From positions 1 through 64,000 of the forward strand of contig JAOPJZ010000002.1 of assembly GCA_025517525.1 (NCBI GenBank): a DNA stretch of 64,000 nucleotides. The letters run 5' to 3'. This document shows, in pieces, positions 8,045 through 16,482 of the stretch. The stretch comes from Natronosalvus hydrolyticus. Its GTDB lineage: Archaea; Halobacteriota; Halobacteria; Halobacteriales; Natrialbaceae. Every line of letters starts with the position of its first letter. Position 1 is the stretch's first letter. The notes under the pieces were generated by a model. That model was not told where the DNA came from. It ran no database searches and saw only the letters and a list, made by a program, of their open reading frames with translations. The position numbers were made by a program, and so were the translations under genes.

Positions 8045-8595
8045 GCTTTGATCACTCCCGAATCCTCAGATCGAACGACGTACCAGCTACCGAGTCCGGC
8101 TAATCCGACGGTCATGAGCACACCCGAGAACAGGCCGGTTTCCCCGCCGAAGTGACGGAACGGGTTTTGTTCGACCATCCCCGTCGACACGATCGCGCCG
8201 GTTCCCTGCGCCAGCGATTGTCTGGTGGCGACGGCGACCGCGGCTCCGTCCCGATCGGCGACCGCGAACGTCACGGTGTTCGTTCCCTCCTGGAGGCGCA
8301 CTTCGTCGTAGTTGAAAGACGTCGTCCCTTCCTCGAAGCTACCCGCTTCGGTGAGGGAGACGCGGGTTTCCTCGTCGGCCTCGATCGTCAGCACAAACCG
8401 ACCGCTTGAGTAACTCCAGTCGGTGATTCGCGTGTCGCTGTCGATTGGTTGGCTCCAGTCTTCACCGGCCTCGAGTTCGGGTTCTGTCGCTGTCTCGTTC
8501 GCCGTGTCGTCAGCCAGGACCGCGCCCATGCCCATGCCCATGCCCATCGTCAGCGATACCGCTACCACCGTCACGAAAAGGAAAATTCGTTTCAT
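8041..8595 (-). CDS. Secreted/membrane-anchored viral protein downstream of the spike
   Basis: A 184-residue protein starting at MKRIFLF, with a Sec-type signal (about 1-28, Met/Gly-rich end MGMGMGMGAVLAD). A beta-rich exported domain (about 45-140) and a C-terminal helix (GVLMTVGLAGLGSWYVV) complete it. It starts three bases after the spike stop, so it is probably made with it. A longer frame upstream is rejected because it runs into the spike gene. A likely surface protein that may accompany or support the spike. Confidence 0.6.
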   Translation of the reverse strand: MKRIFLFVTVVAVSLTMGMGMGMGAVLADDTANETATEPELEAGEDWSQPIDSDTRITDWSYSSGRFVLTIEADEETRVSLTEAGSFEEGTTSFNYDEVRLQEGTNTVTFAVADRDGAAVAVATRQSLAQGTGAIVSTGMVEQNPFRHFGGETGLFSGVLMTVGLAGLGSWYVVRSEDSGVIKA

Positions 8596-8597
8596 GG

Positions 8598-10466
8598 TCA
8601 CGTCCAGGGGAGCAGGTCGGTCACGAACCCGACGATCATCATCACGACCACGGCGATGATACCGAGTCCGAGCCACTGCGAGCCGTCTACGTCACCGAGT
8701 CCGAACGATGGGAAGCCGAGTTCGACGTCGTCACCTTCGACGGTAATATTCGTATCTCCCTCTCGAGATTCCTGTTCCGATTGGTAAACGTCGGCCAGAA
8801 TCTCAGCAATTTCCTCAGGTGTCATATCCGACTCGACGAGTTCCCGAAGTTCAAACTCGAGAGCGTCCGATCCGTCAGCAACCGAGACGATGGTGAACGG
8901 TTCACCGATTGGACCTTCCAGCAGATCGCCCTCGTCGATTTTGGTACCTTCGGCGTTGACAGCAGTCACCTCCATTGCCGCCGAAAACTCGCCGTCGTAT
9001 CCTTCAGGGTCGATCTCCTCGCCAACCGGGAGCGTTGGATCGTCGGCATCTGGACGGCTCCAAAAGAGCGCACCTTCGGCCTCGAGCGGTCCGGCCTCGA
9101 TCTCGACGTACTCGTGCCCCTCGGGCATCCCGACAGCACGGAGGTATGCAGCTGCACCTTGCCAGTCGTCGCGATCGCGTGCCACGTCGATCAGTGCCGA
9201 ACCGCTTACAACCTCCGTGAACTCAACGTCGCCGTCGTTGATCGGTTGGTAAAGCGTATCGACGAACTGAGCAATCTGTGCCCGTTCATCCTGGTAGACT
9301 TCGTGGAGCGACTGATGGAGGTCCGAGTAGGGATACGGATCGAGAAACCTGGCGTTCCCATGTGAGTCCTCGTCGGGTTCTCGTTCGCCAATCTCGAATC
9401 TGGTGACGACTCCCTCGATTTCGTCTTGGGAGAATCCTGAAAAGTCTTCGTGGAGGAAATCGTTATAGTGAGAAAGATAATCGACATCACTCCCGGTGTT
9501 ATCGGTGTACTGGTCGTTTGAGAGGTTACCGAACGGAGTGATAGCGACCCCTCCCCAGACATGATCGTCGCCACTCGTCGTCACAAGATTCGATAGTACG
9601 GGCACCTGAATCGTGTCACCGTTCGGGAGATGGTAATCGACAAAGGATTCAGCAGTGTTACCCATGTCGCTTTGATAATAGACGCCGAACTCGAAATCTC
9701 CAGTACTATCCCAATCGGCAACGTCGTCCTCGGCACCGGTATCGATAAACTCGTTATAAAGACCAACCAGCTCGTCTTCTTCAGTGTCGAAATAGACTCC
9801 CCGAGACGACCACTCCGGGTAGAGGTTATCGCTGCCGAGGGTTTTGTCACCCATGTAGCCGAACACACGAAACACCGACCCCATGTCTATATCGCCAGTG
9901 TCGTCCTCAAATGCCCAGTAGTGCCGACGCAGATAACCCATGAAGTCGAGCGTCCAGTTGTTGAATAACGAGATATCGATATTTGAGACGGCGTTTTCGA
10001 GCAACTGAACCGCGTCGTCTTCGACTTCTTGCTCAGATTTGCCGTCCTGTGTGGACTCCCAGATTTGTTCGAGGTAGTCGTACCGGAGGTAGTTCGCAAG
10101 CATCTCAATCTCCCGTTCGACTGATACCAGGGACTCGTGGCGGCGTAGCTCCATTTCTACTGCGTCTGCGTGGATTTCATCCCATAGGGCGTTCCCTTGA
10201 GCAGTGGATGAATCTGTGAGGATATCGTTTTGCTCGTAGAAATTCATCCAGCCATGGACTGTGAGCCACCAGAGTTCAGAGAACGGCACGTCGTCATCAG
10301 CCGCGACGGTGCCGCTCGAGGCCGCCCCGAGCATTCCCGCTGCGCCAGCCATCGCCGCCGCTTGTATAGCCTGCCGCCGGGTCAGTGTTACCCCCTGCTG
10401 AAAACCGGTGGGCTGTGGGCTATGGGCATGGGCCGCGAGGTCGCCGCCGTCGTCACTAGCTGACAT
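8598..10466 (-). CDS. Pleolipovirus spike protein (VP4-like), Tat-exported
   Basis: A 622-residue acidic protein. Arg-Arg at residues 30-31 (TRRQAIQ) opens a twin-arginine signal with a hydrophobic stretch to about residue 50. A long aromatic and Asp-rich ectodomain follows, and a C-terminal anchor (LGLGIIAVVVMMIVGFV) ends near the last residues. Pleolipovirus spikes share this plan: one large exported domain with a single C-terminal membrane helix, which recognises the host and drives membrane fusion. No specific homologue is asserted. Start overlaps the upstream stop by one base. Confidence 0.75.
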   Translation of the reverse strand: MSASDDGGDLAAHAHSPQPTGFQQGVTLTRRQAIQAAAMAGAAGMLGAASSGTVAADDDVPFSELWWLTVHGWMNFYEQNDILTDSSTAQGNALWDEIHADAVEMELRRHESLVSVEREIEMLANYLRYDYLEQIWESTQDGKSEQEVEDDAVQLLENAVSNIDISLFNNWTLDFMGYLRRHYWAFEDDTGDIDMGSVFRVFGYMGDKTLGSDNLYPEWSSRGVYFDTEEDELVGLYNEFIDTGAEDDVADWDSTGDFEFGVYYQSDMGNTAESFVDYHLPNGDTIQVPVLSNLVTTSGDDHVWGGVAITPFGNLSNDQYTDNTGSDVDYLSHYNDFLHEDFSGFSQDEIEGVVTRFEIGEREPDEDSHGNARFLDPYPYSDLHQSLHEVYQDERAQIAQFVDTLYQPINDGDVEFTEVVSGSALIDVARDRDDWQGAAAYLRAVGMPEGHEYVEIEAGPLEAEGALFWSRPDADDPTLPVGEEIDPEGYDGEFSAAMEVTAVNAEGTKIDEGDLLEGPIGEPFTIVSVADGSDALEFELRELVESDMTPEEIAEILADVYQSEQESREGDTNITVEGDDVELGFPSFGLGDVDGSQWLGLGIIAVVVMMIVGFVTDLLPWT

Positions 10467-11005
10467 TACAACTCACCTCGAGCGCGAGCCACGACGCCGG
10501 CCACCGCGATCGCCAGGACGGCCACCCCGACACCGAAGCCGGGCAGACTGTCAGCGTCACCGTAGGCCAGGACGCCACCGATCGCGCCGTCAATCTCAAC
10601 GCCGTCGACGTGCGTTTCGTCGCCGGTCACGACCAACCGAGTCGATTCGTTGTACTCGAGATTCGCGTGATCCTCGAAATAGACGTCTTCGACGATTCGC
10701 TCGGTTTCACCGCCTTCGATTGACACCGAGTGCAAGACGGTCGCGTTCGTGCCCGAGTCGTTGAACTCGGTTTCGTTGTAGAAGGTCGCTTCGACGGTCG
10801 AAACGTCAACTTCGCTGTCGTTGAAGTCATCCGAGTATTCGACCGCGATCGACACCGGGTCGGTGTCCGGATCGACTTCGACAGTCTCGTTTAGCAGCTC
10901 CTCGGTGGCGTCGGCAGCGCCGAGGCCGACCAGGAGGCCAGCGCCGAGTACCGCCAGGATAACCAGCACCGAGAGCACCCGGCCAGCCGTGGGCATGGGC
11001 CGCAT
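10466..11005 (-). CDS. Exported membrane-anchored viral protein upstream of the spike
   Basis: A 179-residue protein with an N-terminal signal or anchor (about 7-30), an acidic beta-rich ectodomain (EVDPDTDPVSIAVEYSDD, N-glycosylation-like NET/NDS sequons) and a C-terminal helix (GFGVGVAVLAIAVAGVVA). The layout is that of a small surface protein. The start codon directly follows the stop of the 41-residue gene. It may be a second spike component or a chaperone for the spike. Not recognised further. Confidence 0.6.
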   Translation of the reverse strand: MRPMPTAGRVLSVLVILAVLGAGLLVGLGAADATEELLNETVEVDPDTDPVSIAVEYSDDFNDSEVDVSTVEATFYNETEFNDSGTNATVLHSVSIEGGETERIVEDVYFEDHANLEYNESTRLVVTGDETHVDGVEIDGAIGGVLAYGDADSLPGFGVGVAVLAIAVAGVVARARGEL

Positions 11006-11131
11006 TTAGATCACCCCCGCAGCCATCGCCCCCGTGATCCCGATCGACAGCGTCGAGGCAGCCACGATGTAGCCGCTAATCGTCGAGTCGTACCAGTCCG
11101 CTTTCGAACCGCTGAATTGTAGGAATTGCAT
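11006..11131 (-). CDS. 41-residue membrane micro-protein
   Basis: A frame of 41 residues from the ATG at 11131: a polar N-terminus (MQFLQFSGSKADWY) then a hydrophobic, Gly/Ala-rich helix of about 20 residues ending at the C-terminus. It fills the gap between the VP3-like gene (12 bases before it) and the next gene, whose ATG touches its TAA. No other frame here is open, which supports it as real. Probably a small virion membrane component. Confidence 0.55.
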   Translation of the reverse strand: MQFLQFSGSKADWYDSTISGYIVAASTLSIGITGAMAAGVI

Positions 11132-11143
11132 TGGTGAACTCCG

Positions 11144-11699
<556 letters not shown>

Positions 11700-11885
11700 A
11701 TGGCACTAAACAAAGTACGCCAGCTCGACCAGAACTCGGCGGGAATCACGCTCCCGAAAGACGACCTTCGTCTCGAGGGGCTACTCGACGAGAACGGCGA
11801 ACTCAAATCGGAGTACCACGCGCATATCCGACTCGTCGACGAGAAAGAATGGGCGGTGACGCTCGTTGAAGAGATCGACTCCTAA
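11700..11885 (+). CDS. AbrB/SpoVT-like DNA-binding protein
   Basis: A 61-residue protein with the swapped-hairpin signature start (VRQLDQNSAGITLPKDDLRLEGLL), typical of AbrB-type regulators and antitoxins, which bind DNA as dimers. The ATG at 11700 is supported by the TATA-like box 24-30 bases upstream. No toxin gene adjoins it, so a transcription regulator of the divergent structural operon is more likely than an antitoxin. It is convergent with the recombinase gene three bases away. Confidence 0.6.
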   Translation: MALNKVRQLDQNSAGITLPKDDLRLEGLLDENGELKSEYHAHIRLVDEKEWAVTLVEEIDS

Positions 11886-11888
11886 TTT

Positions 11889-12476
11889 TTACAGCCAGTC
11901 GACTTTCTTCCGTTCTCGCTGTTGGGCTTCCGGGCTGTAGGTCCCCCTGTAGTGCTCGAGGAACGTTTCCAGATCGTTCCACCCACCCCAGTCGATCACC
12001 AGGAGCGGGTCGACATCCTGTGAGGCCAGCGAAGTAGCCCACGTTCGTCGAAGATCGTGCATCCCGAGATACAGCCAGCCGTCGTCGCCTGTCTCCTGGT
12101 GCAGCTGGCTCGCGGTCCCACTGAGCCAGCGCCGGAGTGACCTGGTAGACGAGATCTCGAGCAACGGTTGCTCGCTCGAGGCATCCCGAACATCGGCCAC
12201 GGTTCGAATTGTGGTCGCCAGATCACGCGGAACGGGCGTCTCGCGGAACTTGTCGCCTTTCCCGTGCCACACTCGAAGCATCGTCCCGGCGTCGGTGTCG
12301 ACAACGTCCTCCGGGGACACCTCGAGGATTTCGTGAGAACGGAGCCCACAGCGGGCACCCAGCGAGTAGGCGAGTCGCTGTTGAGTGTTGGCAGCGGCCT
12401 CGAGGAGCTGTGCAACTTCGGTCTGGCTCAGCCAGACCTTCATGTCGTCGCGGTTTCGGTGTTGCTTCAGATTCAT
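11889..12476 (-). CDS. XerC/D-like tyrosine recombinase, catalytic domain only
   Basis: A 195-residue protein starting at MNLKQHRNRD. Catalytic residues visible: Arg46 (GLRSHE), Lys in HGKGDKF (about 71-77), His140 and Arg143 (HDLRRTW), Trp166 in the His/Trp position and Tyr176 (LEHYRG). It lacks most of the N-terminal core-binding domain, so it resembles the short haloarchaeal XerC-like proteins. It is unrelated in layout to the SNJ2-type integrase at 16,479. It may resolve viral dimers or invert a segment. Its promoter side holds a small gene. Confidence 0.7.
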   Translation of the reverse strand: MNLKQHRNRDDMKVWLSQTEVAQLLEAAANTQQRLAYSLGARCGLRSHEILEVSPEDVVDTDAGTMLRVWHGKGDKFRETPVPRDLATTIRTVADVRDASSEQPLLEISSTRSLRRWLSGTASQLHQETGDDGWLYLGMHDLRRTWATSLASQDVDPLLVIDWGGWNDLETFLEHYRGTYSPEAQQRERKKVDWL

Positions 12477-12569
12477 GTCCGGGATGTGCGTAAGCCGGAC
12501 GCCAACCCGGTGGGTAGTGAGTGTTTTGGTGGGGATGGGCGGCCCGATCGGGCCGATCACGTCCGAGAT

Positions 12570-12758
12570 TTACTCCTTGTCGGACGGCCACTCGAGTTGT
12601 AGTGCAGCATCCGCTGGCTCAAGGCCGTGTTCAGCAGCGAGGGCATCAGCCAGCAACCAAGCCTGTTCTGATAAGATAGGATCGACATGTTCAAATTCAA
12701 CTGAGAAACGAGTCAGTGCAACAACTAACAGGCAATCTTCTTGTGGTGTTGTTTGCAT
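12570..12758 (-). CDS. Small acidic hypothetical protein
   Basis: A 62-residue protein with helical C-terminal half (SEQAWLLADALAAEHGLEPADAAL) and no recognisable motif. It lies 93 bases upstream of the XerC-like gene in the same direction. Its last codons, LEWPSD, are repeated as a DNA remnant at 12,814-12,836. Plausible small viral gene; coding status rests on composition and position only. Confidence 0.45.
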   Translation of the reverse strand: MQTTPQEDCLLVVALTRFSVEFEHVDPILSEQAWLLADALAAEHGLEPADAALQLEWPSDKE

Positions 12759-12836
12759 CTACTCGGTCTGGCTGCGTTATCGCATAAAAAGAATCGTCCG
12801 AGAGTTAGCTGTTATCGGACGGCCACTCGAGTTATA
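12582..12836. repeat. Direct repeat of the 62-residue gene's 3' end
   Basis: TCGGACGGCCACTCGAGTT followed by G/A-TAG occurs at about 12,580-12,602 and again at about 12,814-12,836. The second copy is not part of an open frame, so it looks like the end of a lost duplicate gene. Confidence 0.5.
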
Positions 12837-12888
12837 GCCACATCGCTAGCCAGGGTTGCATCATAAAATTGTAAAATATACTAATATC

Positions 12889-13317
12889 TTAGTTCAGTAC
12901 TGCTTCATTACCATCATACACGCCGATGATAACGAGATCATCCGACCGATCACAATTTGCTGGATCTGTGATTTCTGCTACATCTCCAACACTTGGATTT
13001 TCAAGTTTGTAATATCCAGTCTCAGATTCCCACGCACCACTCGTATCAACTGTGCAATCATCATTGATTCTTAGTTCATCGAGGCGGTCGATAGTTGTTA
13101 GTTGGATACCAGTGACTCCATCACTATCTTCATTGATTGAGAAGCCAGCTTGCGGATTTTGACTTGTGCTTCCAAGATCGAGCACAAAGGCAGCAATTAC
13201 AGCTGCTAAAATTACAGTGATTGCAACCATCAAGATAACACCGATTACAGGTGAGACACCCCGAGAGTTCGTTTCTTCGCCCGTATCGATTTTGGATTTC
13301 ATTCTCATTTTTACCAC
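12889..13317 (-). CDS. Type IV pilin-like protein 3 of a provirus-encoded trio
   Basis: A 142-residue protein with the haloarchaeal type III signal peptide: a polar leader to SRG, then [20 protein letters not shown] and a further hydrophobic run. Such leaders are cut by prepilin peptidase PibD and the helix assembles in the pilus core. The head domain (about 90 residues) has two cysteine codons and ends in YDGNEAVLN. Three bases separate it from its upstream paralogue. The genes are richer in A+T than the viral core. Host pilin families share this N-terminus, so origin by capture is likely. Confidence 0.75.
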   Translation of the reverse strand: MVKMRMKSKIDTGEETNSRGVSPVIGVILMVAITVILAAVIAAFVLDLGSTSQNPQAGFSINEDSDGVTGIQLTTIDRLDELRINDDCTVDTSGAWESETGYYKLENPSVGDVAEITDPANCDRSDDLVIIGVYDGNEAVLN

Positions 13318-13319
13318 GT

Positions 13320-13742
13320 TTAGTTCATTACAGCTTCGTTACCATCATAGGTTCCAATGATCGTGATATCATCATCATCTTCACACGTAACCGTTCCATC
13401 ATCGCCAACACTGTTCAATGTCACTTCGTCTGTAGCACTACCAGGATAGGATGCATCTGTAGTGTCTGTGTCATCGCACGAAACAGTCATTGAATCTAAG
13501 CGTTCGATTGAGCTGATCTGAACGGTATATTCAGTGTATCCAGTAGAAGCACTCTCATCATTGACGGTAAAACCAGCCTGCGGACTTGAGCTTGTACTAC
13601 TACCAAGATCGAGCACAAAAGCAGCAATCACAGCTGCTAAAATCACAGTGATTGCCACCATCAAGATGACACCGATTACAGGTGAGACTGCTCGCTCTCC
13701 CTCATCACGATCATCTATTTGACGTTTACTTTTCATTCTCAT
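13320..13742 (-). CDS. Type IV pilin-like protein 2 of the trio
   Basis: A 140-residue protein with leader ending ERA and the conserved [20 protein letters not shown] segment, then LDLGSS. The head domain has a cysteine pair and ends YDGNEAVMN. Its head differs most from the other two in the middle, while signal and tail are nearly identical, the pattern of paralogues under diversifying pressure or recombination. The gap to the next upstream paralogue is four bases, so the trio is one operon. Confidence 0.75.
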   Translation of the reverse strand: MRMKSKRQIDDRDEGERAVSPVIGVILMVAITVILAAVIAAFVLDLGSSTSSSPQAGFTVNDESASTGYTEYTVQISSIERLDSMTVSCDDTDTTDASYPGSATDEVTLNSVGDDGTVTCEDDDDITIIGTYDGNEAVMN

Positions 13743-13746
13743 GGTG

Positions 13747-14121
13747 TTAATTCATAACTGCTTCGTTGCCATCGTATGTTCCAATAAGAGTTAGGTCACT
13801 ACGATCTGCACAATCAACAGTAACTTGCTCTCCCACCTCAGCAGGATCAATTGTTTCAGAGGTGTCACAAGTTACCTCCAAAGTGTCTAACCGTTCAATA
13901 GAGCTAATTTGAACAGTAACTGAATCAGTGGTACTGTCTTCATTGATACTAAATCCGGCTTGGGGGTTTGAACTTGTGCCACTACCAAGGTCAAGCACAA
14001 ACGCCGCAATTACGGCTGCCAGAATCACGGTGATCGCGACCATCAGGATAACCCCAATGACCGGCGACACCGCCCGGCTGGACGATTCGTCTTCAGTTTG
14101 AATTTTGCTTTCCATTTGCAT
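13747..14121 (-). CDS. Type IV pilin-like protein 1 of the trio
   Basis: A 124-residue protein from the ATG at 14121 (ATG at 14115 also possible). A longer upstream frame is rejected as non-coding. Leader ends SSRA, then [20 protein letters not shown]; the head has two cysteines and ends YDGNEAVMN. It is the promoter-proximal member of the operon. Pilins inside a provirus could alter the host's adhesion pili, which some archaeal viruses use as receptors, or form a decoy; both are inference. Confidence 0.75.
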   Translation of the reverse strand: MQMESKIQTEDESSSRAVSPVIGVILMVAITVILAAVIAAFVLDLGSGTSSNPQAGFSINEDSTTDSVTVQISSIERLDTLEVTCDTSETIDPAEVGEQVTVDCADRSDLTLIGTYDGNEAVMN

Positions 14122-14454
14122 TGTCGAATCACAGCACCTGTGAACGGTGAGAAGACTTATTTGCCGGGACGCGAATCCCAAATCGACGGGGCCGGGTAGG
14201 GGGATGCACCCACGCACACCCGAACCGTCACTTTTGTCTCTTCCGTTGCACCCGATGCTGATAGTGTGGCCTCAGTACTCCCTAATAAACACATCGGCCA
14301 CCCCCGAAGAAAAGACTGTCACCACTCCTGATTGGCTTTCAAAACTGATAATCAGCGTCTGACGGAAGCCCTACAGCGACCCCTTGAAGCCACGCTGTTT
14401 GTCGATTTCTGAAATCACGTCTCGAGACCGAAACACACCTGTTTCGCCCACACT
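14122..14454. promoter_or_regulatory. Divergent intergenic between pilin operon and 268-residue gene
   Basis: About 333 bases without a convincing gene. It must hold the pilin promoter on the minus strand and a promoter for the rightward gene. AT-rich patches occur near 14,275-14,300 and 14,330-14,355. No repeat or palindrome stands out. Confidence 0.4.
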
Positions 14455-15261
14455 GTGAGTAACACTATGACAAACTCCGTGTTCGTGACCGACGAAACCC
14501 TCGCGCGCACCTTCGACGGCGGGGCCTATCCCGATGCCTGGGAGGCCGTCCAGCAGTACCGGGAGGCCACCCAGTACGCGAGCAAACACGGGGTCAAATC
14601 AGGGGCCACCGCGAGCGCCCTCGAGTTACCTCGCTCGAGGCTTCGCACCTGGATCGACGACGACGGAAAACCCGATGCAGTACGGTGCCTCGAGGTAGCT
14701 CGCAAAAAGGGTTGGTTGAACGTTACCTACGAGAGTCCCAAGTTCGCAGCGTTGAACGCCCTGGTCGCCAACGTGTTCTCCGGCGGGTCCATTGCCGAGT
14801 CCAATTACGGCGTCTCCTTTTCGCTCAATCACCGGGGTGAAGAATCCCACGTAATCGACGCCCTCGAACTGGCGAACGTCGACTACAGTATCATCCGTGC
14901 CGAAGAACAGGGCCGTGCCACCGAAGCCCGCCCATCAGCCCACGGTACCGTACTGGGTCGGGTGCTGACGACACTCGGGGCACCCCTCGGTCCGAAAGCG
15001 AGCCAACGCCTCGAGGTTCCCGCCTATCTCGAGGGGGCACCCGACGACGTGAAACGGCTGTTCGTCGTCTGCTATCTGGAAAATCGAGCGAGCGAGTTCG
15101 AAGGCAAATCGACGCTGCAGGTGCACGAAGATCGAAACCAGTCGTACCTGGAAGACATGGCCTCGCTGATCGAAGCCGTCGCCGGGGAAACCGTGACTGT
15201 CGAAGAACGCGGGTTTACGATCACCGCCGCCGCTGCTCGAGCACTCGGTCAGGTCCGGTAG
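14455..15261 (+). CDS. HTH protein with possible LAGLIDADG-like C-terminal domain
   Basis: A 268-residue protein starting GTG (ATG at 14467 is an alternative). Residues about 35-75 resemble a helix-turn-helix (GATASALELPRSRLRTWID). The rest has two paired blocks, with motifs such as VPAYLEGAPDDVKRLFVVCYLENRAS, which look like the fold of LAGLIDADG or WhiA-type proteins without the catalytic aspartates. A DNA-binding role in viral regulation is more likely than a homing nuclease. The stop abuts the stop of the convergent regulator with no gap. Confidence 0.5.
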   Translation: MSNTMTNSVFVTDETLARTFDGGAYPDAWEAVQQYREATQYASKHGVKSGATASALELPRSRLRTWIDDDGKPDAVRCLEVARKKGWLNVTYESPKFAALNALVANVFSGGSIAESNYGVSFSLNHRGEESHVIDALELANVDYSIIRAEEQGRATEARPSAHGTVLGRVLTTLGAPLGPKASQRLEVPAYLEGAPDDVKRLFVVCYLENRASEFEGKSTLQVHEDRNQSYLEDMASLIEAVAGETVTVEERGFTITAAAARALGQVR

Positions 15262-15531
15262 TTACTCGAGGTCGTCGGCCTCGAGGTCGCCCGCGAGCCA
15301 GGCCCGTCCCGTTTCGGAAACCTCGAAGTACCCACCGTCGTCGACGCGCTGAATCAGACCGTGGGCTTCCAACTCGGTGAGTCGCTGGCGCACCGTCGAA
15401 TAGCCGATTTTGTGACCGTGCCGGTTGAGATTCTTGTACAGTGGCTTCGCTGGAAGCTCGAGATCGTGTTCCTCGAGGAACTCGAGGATCAGTCCGTCTT
15501 TGAGACTCATCCAGCTTGGCCGGGGTCGCAT
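15262..15531 (-). CDS. Winged-helix regulator, candidate lysogeny repressor
   Basis: An 89-residue protein with a wHTH: a helix ILEFLEEH, then PAKPLYKNLNRHGHKIGYSTVRQRLTELEAHGLI as recognition core, and a wing. This type is common in haloarchaeal proviruses. It is divergent from the integrase operon, and the intergenic space contains a perfect 16-bp palindrome at 15,608. That arrangement suggests control of its own and the integrase promoters. Met at 15510 is an alternative start. Confidence 0.65.
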   Translation of the reverse strand: MRPRPSWMSLKDGLILEFLEEHDLELPAKPLYKNLNRHGHKIGYSTVRQRLTELEAHGLIQRVDDGGYFEVSETGRAWLAGDLEADDLE

Positions 15532-15607
15532 TCAGTTCGTCCATCCCACTCGGACGGTTTAACTTCGGTCGGTTCGCTGATATGGTATTTCATATACGCT
15601 GTGTTAG

Positions 15608-15623
15608 TAGCGTAATTACGCTA
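15608..15623. promoter_or_regulatory. Palindromic operator candidate
   Basis: TAGCGTAATTACGCTA reads the same on both strands. A TATA-like CTATAAG lies at about 15,626-15,632 on the plus strand and an ATATA element at 15,590-15,596 serves the minus strand. The site between two divergent promoters is a natural binding place for the wHTH protein. Confidence 0.6.
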
Positions 15624-15739
15624 ATCTATAAGTGGGTGTGGTGTCTCGAGTGCGCTAACGGACGCCAGTCGGACCCACCGCTCTCGGTCGGGTCCCACGT
15701 AAAACGCGGACCCGGTGCTTGGGACACCGGCCCGCCTGG

Positions 15740-15802
15740 CCTCCGTACCTAAGCTACGGAAACCATGCAAACACGCAATCCGCGGGAGGTTAAGTCTCCC
15801 GC
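15740..15802 (+). promoter_or_regulatory. Leader hairpins upstream of the integrase operon
   Basis: Two stems: CCGTA/TACGG at about 15,743-15,759, and GCGGGAG (15,782-15,788) pairing with CTCCCGC (15,796-15,802) across a 7-base loop. They lie in a roughly 420-base leader between the palindrome and the first gene; they could attenuate or terminate read-through. Confidence 0.4.
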
Positions 15803-16049
15803 TCGAGCAGATCGTACCGATTCACTTTCGACAGTCGTTTCCGGAAACATTGGAAATCCCGAGCGAGACACCTCGAGAAGACTGATTTTCACGAATGGCG
15901 GTTCTTCCATGAAATCCGGAAACGACCCTGATGAGACTAAGTGTAAACCGTTCCAACAATCAGACCGACTGACGGACAGCAACCGAGCGCGCCCCTGTAT
16001 CCAAGCATTGACGCGCCCGGTTCGTCCGCGGTCCCTGAATCCAGAGACC

Positions 16050-16256
16050 ATGCAATACAACGAACGCATCCGCAGTAAGCGTACCGCTAGGTACGCCAAC
16101 GACAAAGCGCTGTACTGTGACGGCTGTGGCACCACCGCCGGAACCATCCGACTCGTCGACGTCGAAGACCCCGACGGCAGACTCACCGTCTGCTCGAGTT
16201 GCGAAGAACTCCTCGAGGCGACGATCGTCCGTGAGGTGATCGTCGATGATTCGTGA
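16050..16256 (+). CDS. Zinc-ribbon protein, first gene of the integrase operon
   Basis: A 68-residue protein with CDGCG and CSSC knuckles. ATG at 16050 is chosen; the frame stays open to 15,765 but the added part is not protein-like. It overlaps the next gene by 11 bases. In SNJ2, two small genes co-transcribed with the integrase raise integration and excision efficiency (as I recall). This and the next gene hold the same position, so they are probably recombination directionality or accessory factors. Confidence 0.6.
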   Translation: MQYNERIRSKRTARYANDKALYCDGCGTTAGTIRLVDVEDPDGRLTVCSSCEELLEATIVREVIVDDS

Positions 16257-16482
16257 GCAATACTACTGGGCTCGCGTCACGAACGTCGCCCGGACCGCAC
16301 TCCCCGCGTTTCTCGCAGGTGAGCAGACGCCGACCGAGGCCGTCGAAGCGGTGGGCTGTGGGCTTGGGCCAGCGCGGCGAGCCGACGCCGCCTGGATGGT
16401 CGAACTCATCGCCGAGCGGATCGACGACGGGGAACGGGCGGAACTGGTCGAAACCGTTCGTCAGGAGGCCGGTTCAGCGTGA
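16246..16482 (+). CDS. Integrase accessory protein candidate
   Basis: A 78-residue, mostly helical protein (YWARVTNVARTALPAFLAGE ... ADAAWMVELIAERIDDGERAELVETV). It overlaps the gene before by 11 bases and the integrase by four (GTGA), implying coupled translation at fixed ratio. There is no recognised domain. Its place between the zinc-ribbon gene and the integrase mirrors the small integrase-helper genes of SNJ2; function is inferred from that. Confidence 0.55.
   Translation: MIREQYYWARVTNVARTALPAFLAGEQTPTEAVEAVGCGLGPARRADAAWMVELIAERIDDGERAELVETVRQEAGSA

Noticed and set aside
11700..12476. AbrB-like gene as antitoxin of a toxin pair
   Set aside because: The adjacent gene is a convergent recombinase and no PIN, RelE or similar toxin is near.
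15765..16049. N-terminal extension of the zinc-ribbon gene of the integrase operon
   Set aside because: The frame is open but contains hairpin DNA and its product is basic and low in acidic residues, unlike haloarchaeal proteins. The ATG at 16050 gives a normal small protein.
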